Source of the DNA: Nocardia ignorata NBRC 108230 | Lineage (GTDB): Bacteria > Actinomycetota > Actinomycetes > Mycobacteriales > Mycobacteriaceae | Reading direction: 5' to 3' | Length of the DNA: 64,000 nt | Assembly: GCF_001612905.1 (NCBI RefSeq) | Contig: NZ_BDBI01000026.1 | Coordinates: forward strand, 62,001-126,000 | Made by a program: the position numbers and the translations under genes | The notes under the pieces: model-generated | Databases searched by the model: none | What the model was told of the DNA's origin: nothing | The model's input: the letters and a program-made list of their open reading frames with translations, nothing else | Part shown: piece by piece, positions 46,174 through 54,715 of the stretch | Layout of the letters: every line of letters begins with the position of its first letter | Numbering within the stretch: the stretch's first letter is position 1

Positions 46174-46229
46174 TCCGCCAGGCCCTCCCGTCGGTCGGGT
46201 CGACGTCGGCTGGGGCCCGGGCGAGGGGG

Positions 46230-47075
46230 TCAGCGGAACATCGCGGCGTGCCGCTGCGCCCACTGGGCGTAGGACGTGGCCGGGCGACCGAGGACCCGTT
46301 CGATATCGGTGCTGACCTGCTGCTCCTCGGAAGTGGGTGTGCCGAGGATGGTGAGGGTGTGGTCGGCGACCGGTTCGGGCATGAAGTGCAGCATGTTCTG
46401 TTTCGCCTCTTCGGGTGTCAGTTCGAGGAAGGTGATCGGCTCTTCGATCGACGCGGCGAGGGCGGCCGTCTGTTCCCGTGGACTCACCACGGCGGGGCCG
46501 GTGAGGGTGTAGGCGTTTCCGGAGTGGCCGTCCTCGCGCAGAGCCGCGGCCGCGACGGCGGCGATATCGGCGGGATCGACCGAGGGCAGGCCGACATCGC
46601 CGAAGGGAGCCGCGACCGTGCGGGCGGTGCGAACGGATTCCAGCCAGGCGAAGGTGTTGGAGTTGAACGCGCCCGGCCGCAGGGCGGTCCATTCGAGGTC
46701 GGAGGCCGCGAGGGCCTGCTCGAAGGCGATCGTTCGCGCGTACCCGGCGGAATCGGGGCGGGTGACCGCGCCTTGGGAGGACACGAAAACCACCCGGCGC
46801 ACACCGGCCGCCGACGCCGTCTTCAGCACCTGTTCCGGCTCCGGTCCGCTCATCAGCTGCTCACCCGTGATGAGCAGGAACAGCGCGTCCGCACCGGCGA
46901 GAGCGGGGGGGAGGCTGTCGAGGTCGCCGAGATCGGCGACGACATGCTCGACGCCTGCGGGCAGGTCGACGGGCGTGGTTCCGCGCGACACGGCACGAAC
47001 CGCTTCTCCCGCCGAGTGCAGTACCTCGACAAGCTGACGTCCGATATTGCCGGTCGCACCGGTGACAACGATCAT
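46230..47075 (-). CDS. NmrA-like NAD(P)-binding protein
   Basis: A 281-residue atypical short-chain dehydrogenase with IVVTGATGNIGRQLVEVL as dinucleotide loop and VVFVSSQGAV, YARTIAFEQALAASDLEWTA and ALRPGAFNSN as later family segments. Members sense NADP redox state or reduce quinones. ATG 47075 has AGGAG five bases upstream; GTG 47081 is an alternative. It is divergent from a TetR gene across a gap with two related operators, so it is probably induced when that repressor is released. Confidence 0.85.
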   Translation of the reverse strand: MIVVTGATGNIGRQLVEVLHSAGEAVRAVSRGTTPVDLPAGVEHVVADLGDLDSLPPALAGADALFLLITGEQLMSGPEPEQVLKTASAAGVRRVVFVSSQGAVTRPDSAGYARTIAFEQALAASDLEWTALRPGAFNSNTFAWLESVRTARTVAAPFGDVGLPSVDPADIAAVAAAALREDGHSGNAYTLTGPAVVSPREQTAALAASIEEPITFLELTPEEAKQNMLHFMPEPVADHTLTILGTPTSEEQQVSTDIERVLGRPATSYAQWAQRHAAMFR

Positions 47076-47088
47076 TCTCACTCCTGAG

Positions 47089-47104
47089 TTAGTTAGCTGA
47101 CTAA
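47089..47104. promoter_or_regulatory. TetR operator 1, NmrA-side
   Basis: TTAGTTAGCTGACTAA, an imperfect palindrome (TTAGT...ACTAA around AGCT), just upstream of the NmrA-like start. It resembles the copy at 47142-47157. Confidence 0.65.
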
Positions 47105-47141
47105 AACGAACGTAGCACCGGGATCGCCACCGTGTCTATAG

Positions 47142-47157
47142 TTAGTTGCGTGACTGA
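47142..47157. promoter_or_regulatory. TetR operator 2, covering the regulator start
   Basis: TTAGTTGCGTGACTGA matches operator 1 in the outer and right-hand positions and overlaps the TATAGT -10 box (47137-47142) and the GTG start at 47150. Binding here would give autorepression. Confidence 0.6.
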
Positions 47158-47740
47158 CTCAAAAACGCGAGTTGCCCCGAGAGCGGGGAAGCGAGAACGT
47201 CTCGTCGAGGCGGCCGCGCGAGTGTTCTACGAGCAGGGCATCGAGAAGACCACCATCGCCGATATCGCCACCGCGGCCGACGTCCCGGTCGGCAACGTCT
47301 ACTACTACTTCAAGACCAAGGATCAGTTCGTCCACGCCGTCATCGAGACTCATGCGAGCACGCTGGCCGAGGTGGTCGCGAAGCTCGCGCCGTTGCCCGG
47401 ACCGGCCGAGCGGTTGAAGGCGATGGTCGACTCGTGGGTGGACCAGCGTGACCTCGCCGCCCGTTTCGGTTGTCCGACCGGCTCGCTCGCCGCCGAACTC
47501 GACAAGCGACCCGACGGTTTCGGGGGTGAACCGGCGCGGCTGATGAGCCTCCTGATCGATTGGGCGCGCGATCAATTCACCGAACTCGGCAGGCCCGACG
47601 CGGCGGAACTCGCGGTGGCCTTTGTCGCGGCCTATCAAGGAATTTCCTTGATCACCAACACATTTCGCGATCCTGACCTGATGGCTACCGAGGGTGAACG
47701 GCTCAAGCGGTGGATCGATGAGGTCGCCGGTCGGGGCTGA
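47150..47740 (+). CDS. TetR-family regulator divergent from the NmrA-like gene
   Basis: A 196-residue repressor with HTH ERLVEAAARVFYEQGIEKTT then IADIATAADVPVGNVYYYFK (about residues 15-60). The ligand domain includes DQRDLAARFGCPTGSLAAEL, the pattern of the AcnR/QacR-like group with a lone Cys that could sense redox state. GTG 47150 lies 7 bases after TATAGT, leaderless. The two 16-base operators in the divergent gap point to regulation of itself and of the NAD(P)-binding protein. Confidence 0.88.
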   Translation: MTDSKTRVAPRAGKRERLVEAAARVFYEQGIEKTTIADIATAADVPVGNVYYYFKTKDQFVHAVIETHASTLAEVVAKLAPLPGPAERLKAMVDSWVDQRDLAARFGCPTGSLAAELDKRPDGFGGEPARLMSLLIDWARDQFTELGRPDAAELAVAFVAAYQGISLITNTFRDPDLMATEGERLKRWIDEVAGRG

Positions 47741-47870
47741 TCAGACCCGGGCGCGGACCGGTCGTTTCTGTCCGGTTCGTGGCCGCCGAGGTCGGGGGCG
47801 GCGACGGTGCTGTGGTATGACCGGATGACCCTGCCCGATGACGTGCGGCGGGCCTGCGGAGAGGACCGTG

Positions 47871-48683
47871 GTGGAGTTCTTCAGGATGTCCGACGGTGAG
47901 TACGTGCCGACGGAAGTGGCGATCAGCCGCTGGTCGCCCAATCAGCTGCACGGTGTCGCGGTGTGCGGCCTGCTCGCGGTGGAGGCCGAGAAACACAGTC
48001 CTGGCGAAGGTTTCGTGCCGGCCAGGTTCACTGTCGACCTGTTCCAGCAGGTGACGACCGACCCGATCTCGCTGCACAGCGAAGTGGTGCGCGACGGCAA
48101 CCGCATCAAGGTCGCCGATGTCCGGCTCGTGCAGCAGGGGCAGACGCGCTCCCGCGCCACCGTCACCTTCCTCGCGGCCACCGACGACCCGCCCGGCACC
48201 GTCTGGCAGCCCGATCTGGAACTACCCGTTCCCGAGCAGCGCATCGACGAGCCGGGCGGCGCCGCACCGCTGTTCAAATCCGGTGCGGGCGACTGGCTCA
48301 CCGATTTCCGCACCGCCCGCGACGCGGAACGCAAGGTCACCTGGAACAACCTGCCGACCCTTGTCGCCGGTCAGCCCTTCTCGCCCTTCCAGCGCGCCGC
48401 CGCCAGCGGTGACCTCACCAATCTCGTCTGCCACTGGGGTTCGCACGGTGTCGGCTACATCAACGCCGACATGACCCTCAGTCTCTCGCGCCTGCCCGAG
48501 GGGGTGGAGCTCGGTCTGCAAGCCCTCGATCACACCTCGCGGGCAGGCGTCGCGGTGAGCAGTGCCGTCCTCTACGACCGCCGGGGCAAACTCGGTACCG
48601 CCACGATCACCGCCATCAGCAACGACCGCCGACGCTCGCCTTCGACCACGGAGAGCAAGCCGGTCGCGGTGGCCGCCGAGTAG
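47871..48683 (+). CDS. Thioesterase-family (double hot-dog) protein
   Basis: A 270-residue protein that resembles acyl-CoA thioesterase-like double-hot-dog proteins. The N-terminal half has YVPTEVAISRWSPNQLHGVA and FVPARFTVDLFQQV; the C-terminal half has GQPFSPFQRAAASGDLTNLV and GVGYINADMTLSLSRLPEGV then a third segment about HTSRAGVAVSSAVLYDRRGK. GTG 47871 has AGAGGA five bases upstream; ATG 47886 is an alternative. It is alone between regulators, and its acyl substrate is unknown. Confidence 0.75.
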   Translation: MEFFRMSDGEYVPTEVAISRWSPNQLHGVAVCGLLAVEAEKHSPGEGFVPARFTVDLFQQVTTDPISLHSEVVRDGNRIKVADVRLVQQGQTRSRATVTFLAATDDPPGTVWQPDLELPVPEQRIDEPGGAAPLFKSGAGDWLTDFRTARDAERKVTWNNLPTLVAGQPFSPFQRAAASGDLTNLVCHWGSHGVGYINADMTLSLSRLPEGVELGLQALDHTSRAGVAVSSAVLYDRRGKLGTATITAISNDRRRSPSTTESKPVAVAAE

Positions 48684-48787
48684 TTCGCTCACCTTTTCCG
48701 CAACCCCACCGCACTCGCGGGGAGGGGTGATCCGGTGCTGCCGTGCGGCGGCGCACAGCAAGAACACCCTTGCGCTAGATGCATTGC

Positions 48788-48803
48788 CGATATATCGTCG
48801 ATA
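48788..48803. promoter_or_regulatory. Overlapping palindromes before the PadR gene
   Basis: CGATATATCG (48788-48797) and TATCGTCGATA (48793-48803) are perfect palindromes that share bases, 37 bases before the PadR start. An autoregulatory PadR site is likely. Confidence 0.55.
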
Positions 48804-48839
48804 ACGTCAACTAGAAAAGAACACGCCGAGGAGGCTGTT

Positions 48840-49517
48840 ATGCACGACGATCGACAAAGAGAATTCGGACACTTCGAGCGAGGACGCGGGCAGGGGCACC
48901 CGGAATTCGGGCCCGACCGCAGGCACTTCCGGCGCGGTGGCCGCCACGGTCACGGCCCGGAATTCGGACCCGGCTTCGGCCCGGGATTCGGTCCCGGTTT
49001 CGGCCCGGGCTTCGGCCGGGGACGCGGTCGCGGCGGCCGGGGCAGGCGCGGTGACGTCCGCGCCGCCGTCCTGTTGCTGCTCGCCGAGCGACCCATGCAC
49101 GGCTACGAACTGATCCAGCAGATCCGCGAGCGCAGCGACGACATCTGGCGTCCGAGCCCGGGTTCCATCTACCCGGCATTGGCCCAGCTCGAGGACGAGG
49201 GACTGGTCCTCATCGAGAAGGTGGCCGGGCGCAAAACCGCGCAACTCACCGAGGCGGGCAAGGCCTATGTCGAGACCGAGCGCGACGAGCTCGGCGATCC
49301 CTGGGCGGAGGTCCGGCAGGACGTCGGCGCTCAGGCGCTCGATCTGCGTGGCCTCGTCGGCCAGGTGATGGGTGCGGTCGGTCAGGTCGCCCAGGTCGGT
49401 ACCCCGGAACAAGCCGCGCGAGCGGCCGAGGTGCTCACCGAGACCCGGCGGGCGCTGTACCGGATCCTCGCCGAGGACGACATCGCCGCGACCGGTGACG
49501 CAACCCCCGATAAATGA
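48840..49517 (+). CDS. PadR-family regulator with Gly/Phe/Arg-rich head
   Basis: A 225-residue transcription factor. Residues about 1-72 are low-complexity, rich in His/Gly/Phe/Arg, with repeated GFGP units (about residues 42-58) and an RGRGRGGRGRRG stretch. From about 73 the PadR winged helix follows: DVRAAVLLLLAERPMHGYEL, SPGSIYPALAQLEDEGLV and LTEAGKAYV, then a C-terminal dimerisation helix. GAGGAGG is at ideal spacing before ATG 48840. Palindromes CGATATATCG upstream suggest autoregulation. Its target beyond itself is not evident; the nearby lipase starts 63 bases downstream. Confidence 0.87.
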   Translation: MHDDRQREFGHFERGRGQGHPEFGPDRRHFRRGGRHGHGPEFGPGFGPGFGPGFGPGFGRGRGRGGRGRRGDVRAAVLLLLAERPMHGYELIQQIRERSDDIWRPSPGSIYPALAQLEDEGLVLIEKVAGRKTAQLTEAGKAYVETERDELGDPWAEVRQDVGAQALDLRGLVGQVMGAVGQVAQVGTPEQAARAAEVLTETRRALYRILAEDDIAATGDATPDK

Positions 49518-49579
49518 GGGCGGCGTGAACCCCCCTTTCGAGGTGCGTTTGCCCAGGCAATGGAGTAAATCATTGGGGT

Positions 49580-50596
49580 ATGGAACAACCGCGAGGTCTG
49601 TGGGGTTGGGGATCATCACAATGGGGAAGGGTGGCGTCGCGGACGGCGCTCGCCTGCGCGGCGGTGATCGGGGTGGCACTCGCCCCGATCGCCACCGCCG
49701 AACCGCCGGGCTACCGTCCGGCAATCGTCCCGAGCCAACCGGGTCCGGCGCAGCCCGACCACCTGGCCGCCGCCCGCTACATCAGCGACCATCCCGACGC
49801 GGTTCCCCTGGGCGTCAACAACTTCGGCTGTGAGCCGAGCGCCGAGCACCCGCGCCCGGTCGTGCTCGTCCACGGTACCGATTCGAGTGCCTACTCCGAC
49901 TGGTCGGGTATCGGCCCGCAACTCGTCGCGGCAGGCTTCTGCGTGTTCGCGCTGAACTACGGTGGTGCGCCCGGCGCCGACACCTACGGCACCGAGGACA
50001 TGCGCGTCAGTTTCGTCCAGCTCGCCGCCTTCGTCGAACAGGTGCGCGCCGCGACCGGGGCGGCCGAGGTCGACCTCGTCGGTTTCTCGCAGGGGGCCAA
50101 TGTCAGCCGGTACTACGTCAACAAGCTCGGCGGCGCCGACGTGGTGAACACCTGGGTGGGGCTCGCCTCCCCGAGCTACGGCGGCGTCATGTACGGCCTC
50201 GTTCCGGTCGGTCAGGCGGTGCCGGGCATGATGGACGTGTACGCGAAGGTGACCTCCACCGCCGCCGTCCAGCAGGCGCAGGGCGAGCCGATCATGGTCG
50301 AACTGAACGCAGGCGGCGACACCGTGCCCGGTGTCCGTTACGTCACTGTCGGCAGCCGAGTCGACGAGATGATCCAGCCGTTCGAGAACATCGCCCTGCG
50401 CGGGCCGGGCGCGGAGAACCTCGTCCTCCAGGACCTGTGCCCCGACGACCTGACCGGGCATTTCAACCTCGTCTACGACCCGTTCGTGCAGCAACTGCTG
50501 CTGCGGGTGCTCGACCCGGCCCGGCCCGCGCCGGTCTGCACGCCGGTGCCGCTGGGGACGGGTATCCCGCAGGTCATCATCGCAGGCAACTCCTGA
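49580..50596 (+). CDS. Secreted triacylglycerol lipase / esterase
   Basis: A 338-residue alpha/beta-hydrolase of the class 2 lipase (EstA-like) type. Residues about 20-41 form a signal peptide (TALACAAVIGVALAPIATA). PVVLVHGTDSSAYSDWSG carries the oxyanion region and GFSQGAN the nucleophile S170; the catalytic His is likely in DLTGHFNLV. Two Cys pairs (NNFGCEPS, GFCVFA; LQDLCPDD, PVCTPV) would form disulfides after export. Substrate range unknown. It lies between the PadR gene and def. Confidence 0.88.
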   Translation: MEQPRGLWGWGSSQWGRVASRTALACAAVIGVALAPIATAEPPGYRPAIVPSQPGPAQPDHLAAARYISDHPDAVPLGVNNFGCEPSAEHPRPVVLVHGTDSSAYSDWSGIGPQLVAAGFCVFALNYGGAPGADTYGTEDMRVSFVQLAAFVEQVRAATGAAEVDLVGFSQGANVSRYYVNKLGGADVVNTWVGLASPSYGGVMYGLVPVGQAVPGMMDVYAKVTSTAAVQQAQGEPIMVELNAGGDTVPGVRYVTVGSRVDEMIQPFENIALRGPGAENLVLQDLCPDDLTGHFNLVYDPFVQQLLLRVLDPARPAPVCTPVPLGTGIPQVIIAGNS

Positions 50597-50671
50597 CGGC
50601 CGCGCCGGTCGGAACCACCCCGGCGGGTCTCTAGAATGGGACGACCGCACATCGTCCAGCCGGGAGCCGCC

Positions 50672-51211
50672 GTGACCATTCAGCCCGTTCGCCTGTTCGG
50701 CGATCCCATCCTGCGCTCGCGTGCCGACGAGGTCACCGAGTTCGGCGCCGAGCTCGCGCAGCTCGTCACCGATCTCACCGAGACCATGCACGACGACGGC
50801 GGCGTCGGGATGGCGGCGCCGCAGATCGGCGTGGGGCTGCGGGTGTTCGTCTACGACACCGGCGACGCCGCCGGGCACGTGGTGAACCCGGAGTGGACCG
50901 CGATCGGCGAGGACGAGCAGGTCGGGCCGGAGGGCTGCCTGTCGATCCCCGGCGTGCGCTACGACGTGCGCCGGGCGCTGCGGGTGCGCGTCACCGGCGT
51001 CGACAAGACCGGTGCGCCGGTCGAATTCGACGCCGACGGGCTGCTCGCCCGGTGCGTGCAGCACGAGCACGACCACCTCGACGGTGTGCTGTTCGTGAAC
51101 CGGCTCGAGCCGGCCGACCGCAAGGAAGCGATGCGGACCATCCGCGAATCCGACTGGTTCCGTGCCGGTGTCACCGTGCGTGAGTCCAGCGGTGTCGGCG
51201 GTGGCCGCTGA
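50672..51211 (+). CDS. def: Peptide deformylase
   Basis: A 179-residue metalloenzyme removing the formyl group from nascent proteins. The three motifs are complete: GVGMAAPQIG, EGCLSIPG and QHEHDHLDG, which supply the metal Cys, the two His and the catalytic Glu. GTG 50672 (TIQPVRLFGDP) has GGGAG five bases upstream and gives usual length; the frame is open from 50636. It is followed directly by fmt (overlapping TGATG), the natural partner that formylates initiator tRNA. Confidence 0.94.
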   Translation: MTIQPVRLFGDPILRSRADEVTEFGAELAQLVTDLTETMHDDGGVGMAAPQIGVGLRVFVYDTGDAAGHVVNPEWTAIGEDEQVGPEGCLSIPGVRYDVRRALRVRVTGVDKTGAPVEFDADGLLARCVQHEHDHLDGVLFVNRLEPADRKEAMRTIRESDWFRAGVTVRESSGVGGGR

Positions 51212-52134
51212 TGCGTCTCGTCTTCGCGGGCACTCCCGAACCGGCTGTTCCCTCGCTGCGGCGGCTGCTCGACAGCGAGCGCCACGAGGTGGTCGCGGTG
51301 GTCACCCGGCCCGACGCGGTCGCCGGTCGCGGGCGCAAGATCATGCGCTCACCGGTCGGTCGGCTGGCCGACGAACACGACATCCCGGTGCTCACCCCGC
51401 GCAAGCCGTCGGAACCGGAGTTCGTCGAGGCGCTCACCGCGCTCGCCCCGGACTGCTGTCCGGTGGTGGCCTACGGTGCCCTGCTGCCCCAGCAGATCCT
51501 CGACATTCCCGCGCACGGCTGGATCAACCTGCACTTCTCGCTGCTGCCCGCGTGGCGTGGCGCGGCGCCCGTGCAGGCCGCCATCCTCGCCGGTGACGAG
51601 ATCACCGGTGCCAGCACCTTCCAGATCGAGGCAGGCCTCGACACCGGGCCCGTCTACGGCGTGATGACCGAGAAGATCGGCCACACCGACACCTCGGGTG
51701 AGCTGCTCGCGCGGCTCGCCGAGGCAGGCGCGGTGCTGCTCGAGAAGACCATGGACGGTGTCGAAGACGGGACGCTGCAAGCGATTCCGCAGTCCAACGA
51801 CGGCGTGTCCTACGCCCCGAAGGTGACCGTCGAAGCGAGCCGCATCCGGTTCGACGAGCCCGCCCTGGCGATCCACCGCCACATCCGCGCCGTCACCCCG
51901 GCGCCCGGCGCGTGGACCGAGGTGAACGGGCTCCGCCTCAAACTCGGCCCGGTGGAGCTGGTGGAGGAAACCTTGCCCGAAAGCGAGATCGAGGTGCGCA
52001 AATCCGGCGTCTTCGTCGGCACGTCGACCACCGCGGTCCGCCTCGGCCAGGTCCAACCACCCGGCAAGAAGATGATGAACGCCCTCGACTGGGCGCGCGG
52101 CGCCCGTCTCGCACCGGGAACGGTGATCGGATGA
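51211..52134 (+). CDS. fmt: Methionyl-tRNA formyltransferase
   Basis: A 307-residue enzyme. The formyl-folate site is NLHFSLLPAWRGAAPVQ and MRLVFAGTPEPAVPSLRRLL is the N-terminal signature; ITGASTFQIEAGLDTGPVY and a C-terminal OB-like domain follow. Full length. The start shares one base with the def stop and the stop overlaps the rsmB start (ATGA), so def-fmt-rsmB is a tight unit. Confidence 0.96.
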   Translation: MRLVFAGTPEPAVPSLRRLLDSERHEVVAVVTRPDAVAGRGRKIMRSPVGRLADEHDIPVLTPRKPSEPEFVEALTALAPDCCPVVAYGALLPQQILDIPAHGWINLHFSLLPAWRGAAPVQAAILAGDEITGASTFQIEAGLDTGPVYGVMTEKIGHTDTSGELLARLAEAGAVLLEKTMDGVEDGTLQAIPQSNDGVSYAPKVTVEASRIRFDEPALAIHRHIRAVTPAPGAWTEVNGLRLKLGPVELVEETLPESEIEVRKSGVFVGTSTTAVRLGQVQPPGKKMMNALDWARGARLAPGTVIG

Positions 52135-54020
52135 GTGCCTCCGACCGCAGGCGTCGGCGCGAAGCCGACCAGCGCAGCGGCGCCGCACCCCGCGACGACC
52201 GCAAGATCACCGGCAAGAACGTCGACGGCGGCTGGGCCGCCCGCGCCGCCAAGGGCCGTGACAACAAGGCTGCCCGCGACGACCGCGGGTATGGCCCGGC
52301 CGATCGGTCCGTCAGGCGAGCAGACAGTGGTCCGGAACGGCGCGGTTCGTCGGAAAGAGCTGAACGTCAGAGCAATTCGCGTGGAAGCGCTTCATCAGGC
52401 CGGTCCGATGGTTCCGGTCGTGCGCGTAGTACCGGCGGTGTGCGCGAAGGAGATTCGCGGGAACCGCGCAGCGGTCAGCGGACCGGCCGAGGTGGCGACA
52501 ACGGCGGTTTCGGACGCGACAGGGATCCGCAGGGCTCGCAGGGCGGGAAGCGAAGCGACCGTACCGGTGACAGCAGTCGTTCCGGTAGCGCGCGCCAGGG
52601 TGGGGGTAAGTCGGCCGGGCAGCGGAGTGAGCGGCAGCGGGCCGATCGGCCGGATCCGAGTGTGCCGAGTCCGCGCAAGCGGCGGGGTGAGCCGGTGGAC
52701 GTGGCGCGGGAGGTGGCCCTCGACGTGTTGCGGGCGGTGCGCGAACGTGACGCCTACGCCAACCTCGTACTGCCGAAGCTGTTGCGGGAACGCAAGATCA
52801 GCGGGCGTGATGCCGCGTTCGCGACCGAACTCACCTATGGTGCGTGCCGGTCGCAGGGGCAGCTCGATGCCGTGATCGCGGCGTGCGCGGGTCGTCCCGT
52901 CGGTGAGATCGACGGGCCGATCCTCGACATCCTCCGCCTCGGCGTCTACCAGCTGCTGCGCACGCGGACCAGCGCGCATGCCGCCGTCGACACCTCCGTC
53001 GACCTGGCCCGTGCCGAATTCGGCCAGGGCCGTGCCGGTTTCGTGAACGCGGTGCTGCGCCGGGCGGGGGAGAAGACCGCCGAGCAGTGGATCGCGGAGC
53101 TGGCCCCGGCCGATCCGGTCGGCAAGCTCGCCTTCGAATACGCGCACCCCACCTGGATCGCCCAGTCCTTCGCCGACGCGCTCGGTGCGCAGGCGGGTGA
53201 ACTGTCCGACCTGCTGGCCGCCGACGACGAACGTCCGGTGGTGCACCTGGTCGCGCGTCCCGGTGAGATCACGTCCGAGGAATTGGCGCTGGTCACCGGC
53301 GGTGAGGAAGGTCGCTGGTCGCCGTACGCGGTGTACCTCGACGGCGGTGATCCCGGTCAGCTCGAACCGGTGCGCGAGGGAATCGCCGCGGTGCAGGACG
53401 AAGGTTCGCAGCTCGTCGCGCTGGCCCTGAGCCGGGCACCGCTCGAGGGCCCCGACCAGGGTCGCTGGCTCGACTTGTGCGCTGGTCCCGGCGGTAAGGC
53501 GGCACTGCTCGGCGCGCTCGCCGCGATCGACCTGTTCACCGTCGATGCGGTGGAGCCGTCGGAGCACCGCGCCGAACTGGTCCGCAAGTCCACCCGCGAC
53601 CTGCCCGTCACGGTGCACGTGAAGGACGGCCGCGACACCGGTCTGGAACCCGGCTACGACCGCATCCTGGTCGACGCCCCCTGCACGGGCCTCGGCGCGC
53701 TGCGCCGCCGCCCCGAGGCACGCTGGCGCCGCACCCCCGCCGACGTCCCGGAACTGGTAACCCTGCAGCGCGAACTCCTCACCGCCGCATGGGATCTCCT
53801 GCGCCCCGGCGGCGTGGTCGTGTACTCCACCTGCTCCCCGCACCTGTCCGAAACCGTCGCGGTGGTCGCCGATTTCGTCCGTCGCACCGGCGCCGAACAA
53901 CTCGACACCCGCGAACTGCTTCCCGGCGTCACCGACCTCGGCGACGGCCCCTCGGCCCAGCTCTGGCCCCACCGCCACGGCACCGACGCGATGTTCCTGT
54001 CGGCCTTGCGCAAGAAGTAG
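52131..54020 (+). CDS. rsmB: 16S rRNA m5C967 methyltransferase RsmB (Sun/Fmu), with long basic N-terminal extension
   Basis: A 629-residue protein. Residues about 1-185 are an Arg/Ser/Gly/Asp-rich disordered extension. The NusB-like RNA-binding domain begins around 188 (VDVAREVALDVLRAVRERD), followed by the SAM-methyltransferase part: LDLCAGPGGKAALLGAL (SAM), VDAPCTGLGALRR (release Cys) and YSTCSPHLSETV (catalytic Cys). The ATG overlaps the fmt stop. Mycobacterial Fmu has a much shorter N-terminus, so the extension is a lineage-specific feature. Confidence 0.92.
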   Translation: MSASDRRRRREADQRSGAAPRDDRKITGKNVDGGWAARAAKGRDNKAARDDRGYGPADRSVRRADSGPERRGSSERAERQSNSRGSASSGRSDGSGRARSTGGVREGDSREPRSGQRTGRGGDNGGFGRDRDPQGSQGGKRSDRTGDSSRSGSARQGGGKSAGQRSERQRADRPDPSVPSPRKRRGEPVDVAREVALDVLRAVRERDAYANLVLPKLLRERKISGRDAAFATELTYGACRSQGQLDAVIAACAGRPVGEIDGPILDILRLGVYQLLRTRTSAHAAVDTSVDLARAEFGQGRAGFVNAVLRRAGEKTAEQWIAELAPADPVGKLAFEYAHPTWIAQSFADALGAQAGELSDLLAADDERPVVHLVARPGEITSEELALVTGGEEGRWSPYAVYLDGGDPGQLEPVREGIAAVQDEGSQLVALALSRAPLEGPDQGRWLDLCAGPGGKAALLGALAAIDLFTVDAVEPSEHRAELVRKSTRDLPVTVHVKDGRDTGLEPGYDRILVDAPCTGLGALRRRPEARWRRTPADVPELVTLQRELLTAAWDLLRPGGVVVYSTCSPHLSETVAVVADFVRRTGAEQLDTRELLPGVTDLGDGPSAQLWPHRHGTDAMFLSALRKK

Positions 54021-54038
54021 GCCCGATCACGCGCTGAG

Positions 54039-54068
54039 GCGGTGCGATCCGAGTCCACCGCACCGCCA
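54039..54068 (+). terminator. Hairpin terminator of def-fmt-rsmB
   Basis: GGCGGTGCG (54039-54047) and CGCACCGCC (54060-54068) are perfect complements with a 12-base loop, 19 bases after the rsmB stop. The remainder of the gap to 54349 shows no gene that I can support. Confidence 0.7.
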
Positions 54069-54336
54069 CAGCATCGGCCGGGTGGCTCGCCCACGTGCTG
54101 GCGCCGCCGCTGTTCGAGGCCAGGTCGCACGACCTGGGCGTTGATGCTCGCTCGGGTGACGGCGCGAAGGAGTGGACGCGCCCACCGCGTTTCGCAACCT
54201 TACGTCTCAGATGTGTCGCCGAAGGAGATCGCGGCAGGCCGTGGCTGTGTGACGGGGGGGCGTATGCCCGATTCGGACCCACCGCGTCTCGACAGCGAGC
54301 GGTGACATTCGTCCAAGGCGTGGCGTGTCTCGCGGG

Positions 54337-54348
54337 GGAGAATTCTCC
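54337..54348 (+). promoter_or_regulatory. 12-bp palindrome covering the YjbR gene ribosome site
   Basis: GGAGAATTCTCC is a perfect palindrome that includes the Shine-Dalgarno GGGGGAG and ends one base before ATG 54350. As RNA it could fold and hide the site; as DNA it could be an operator. Confidence 0.45.
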
Positions 54349-54349
54349 T

Positions 54350-54688
54350 ATGGCGATGACGTGGGAACAGGTGGTGGAGATCGCGACCACGCTGCCGGGG
54401 GTGGCGGAGGGGACGTGGTGGCGCAGTCCGGGGCTGTCGGTCGGCGGGAAGAGTTTCGCGCGGCTGCGGTCGGAGGCCGAGGGCGGGCTGGTGCTCTTGT
54501 GTGAGCCGTCGGAGAAGGAGGCGCTACTCGCCTCGGGGGATCCGGCGTTCTATACGACGCCGCACTACGACGGGCACCCGTATGTGCTCATCGATCTGGA
54601 AGTGGTCGACCGGCAACAGCTCGCCGAGCTGATCGACAGCGCGTGGTGGTTGCGCGCGCCTGCGAAACTGCGGCGCGAACGCGCGTAG
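54350..54688 (+). CDS. MmcQ/YjbR family DNA-binding protein
   Basis: A 112-residue protein with the YjbR fold: TWEQVVEIATTLPGVAEGTWWRS, SFARLRSEAEGGLVLLCEPSEKE, then AFYTTPHYDGHPYVLIDLEVV. Members bind DNA, but their role is not settled. ATG 54350 lies after a 12-base palindrome that covers the Shine-Dalgarno, hinting at translational or operator control. It converges on the sigma factor gene, separated by a small hairpin. Confidence 0.83.
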   Translation: MAMTWEQVVEIATTLPGVAEGTWWRSPGLSVGGKSFARLRSEAEGGLVLLCEPSEKEALLASGDPAFYTTPHYDGHPYVLIDLEVVDRQQLAELIDSAWWLRAPAKLRRERA

Positions 54689-54706
54689 GGAGACACCGTT
54701 GTCTCC
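54689..54706. terminator. Bidirectional hairpin between YjbR gene and sigma factor
   Basis: GGAGACA-CCGT-TGTCTCC, 7-base perfect arms with a 4-base loop, centred in the 27-base convergent gap. Confidence 0.6.
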
Positions 54707-54715
54707 GTGGCGGAT

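Noticed and set aside
54021..54349. Open frames covering the rsmB/YjbR gap
   Set aside because: They merely extend the YjbR frame or run through shadow frames, with no ribosome site and no recognisable protein.
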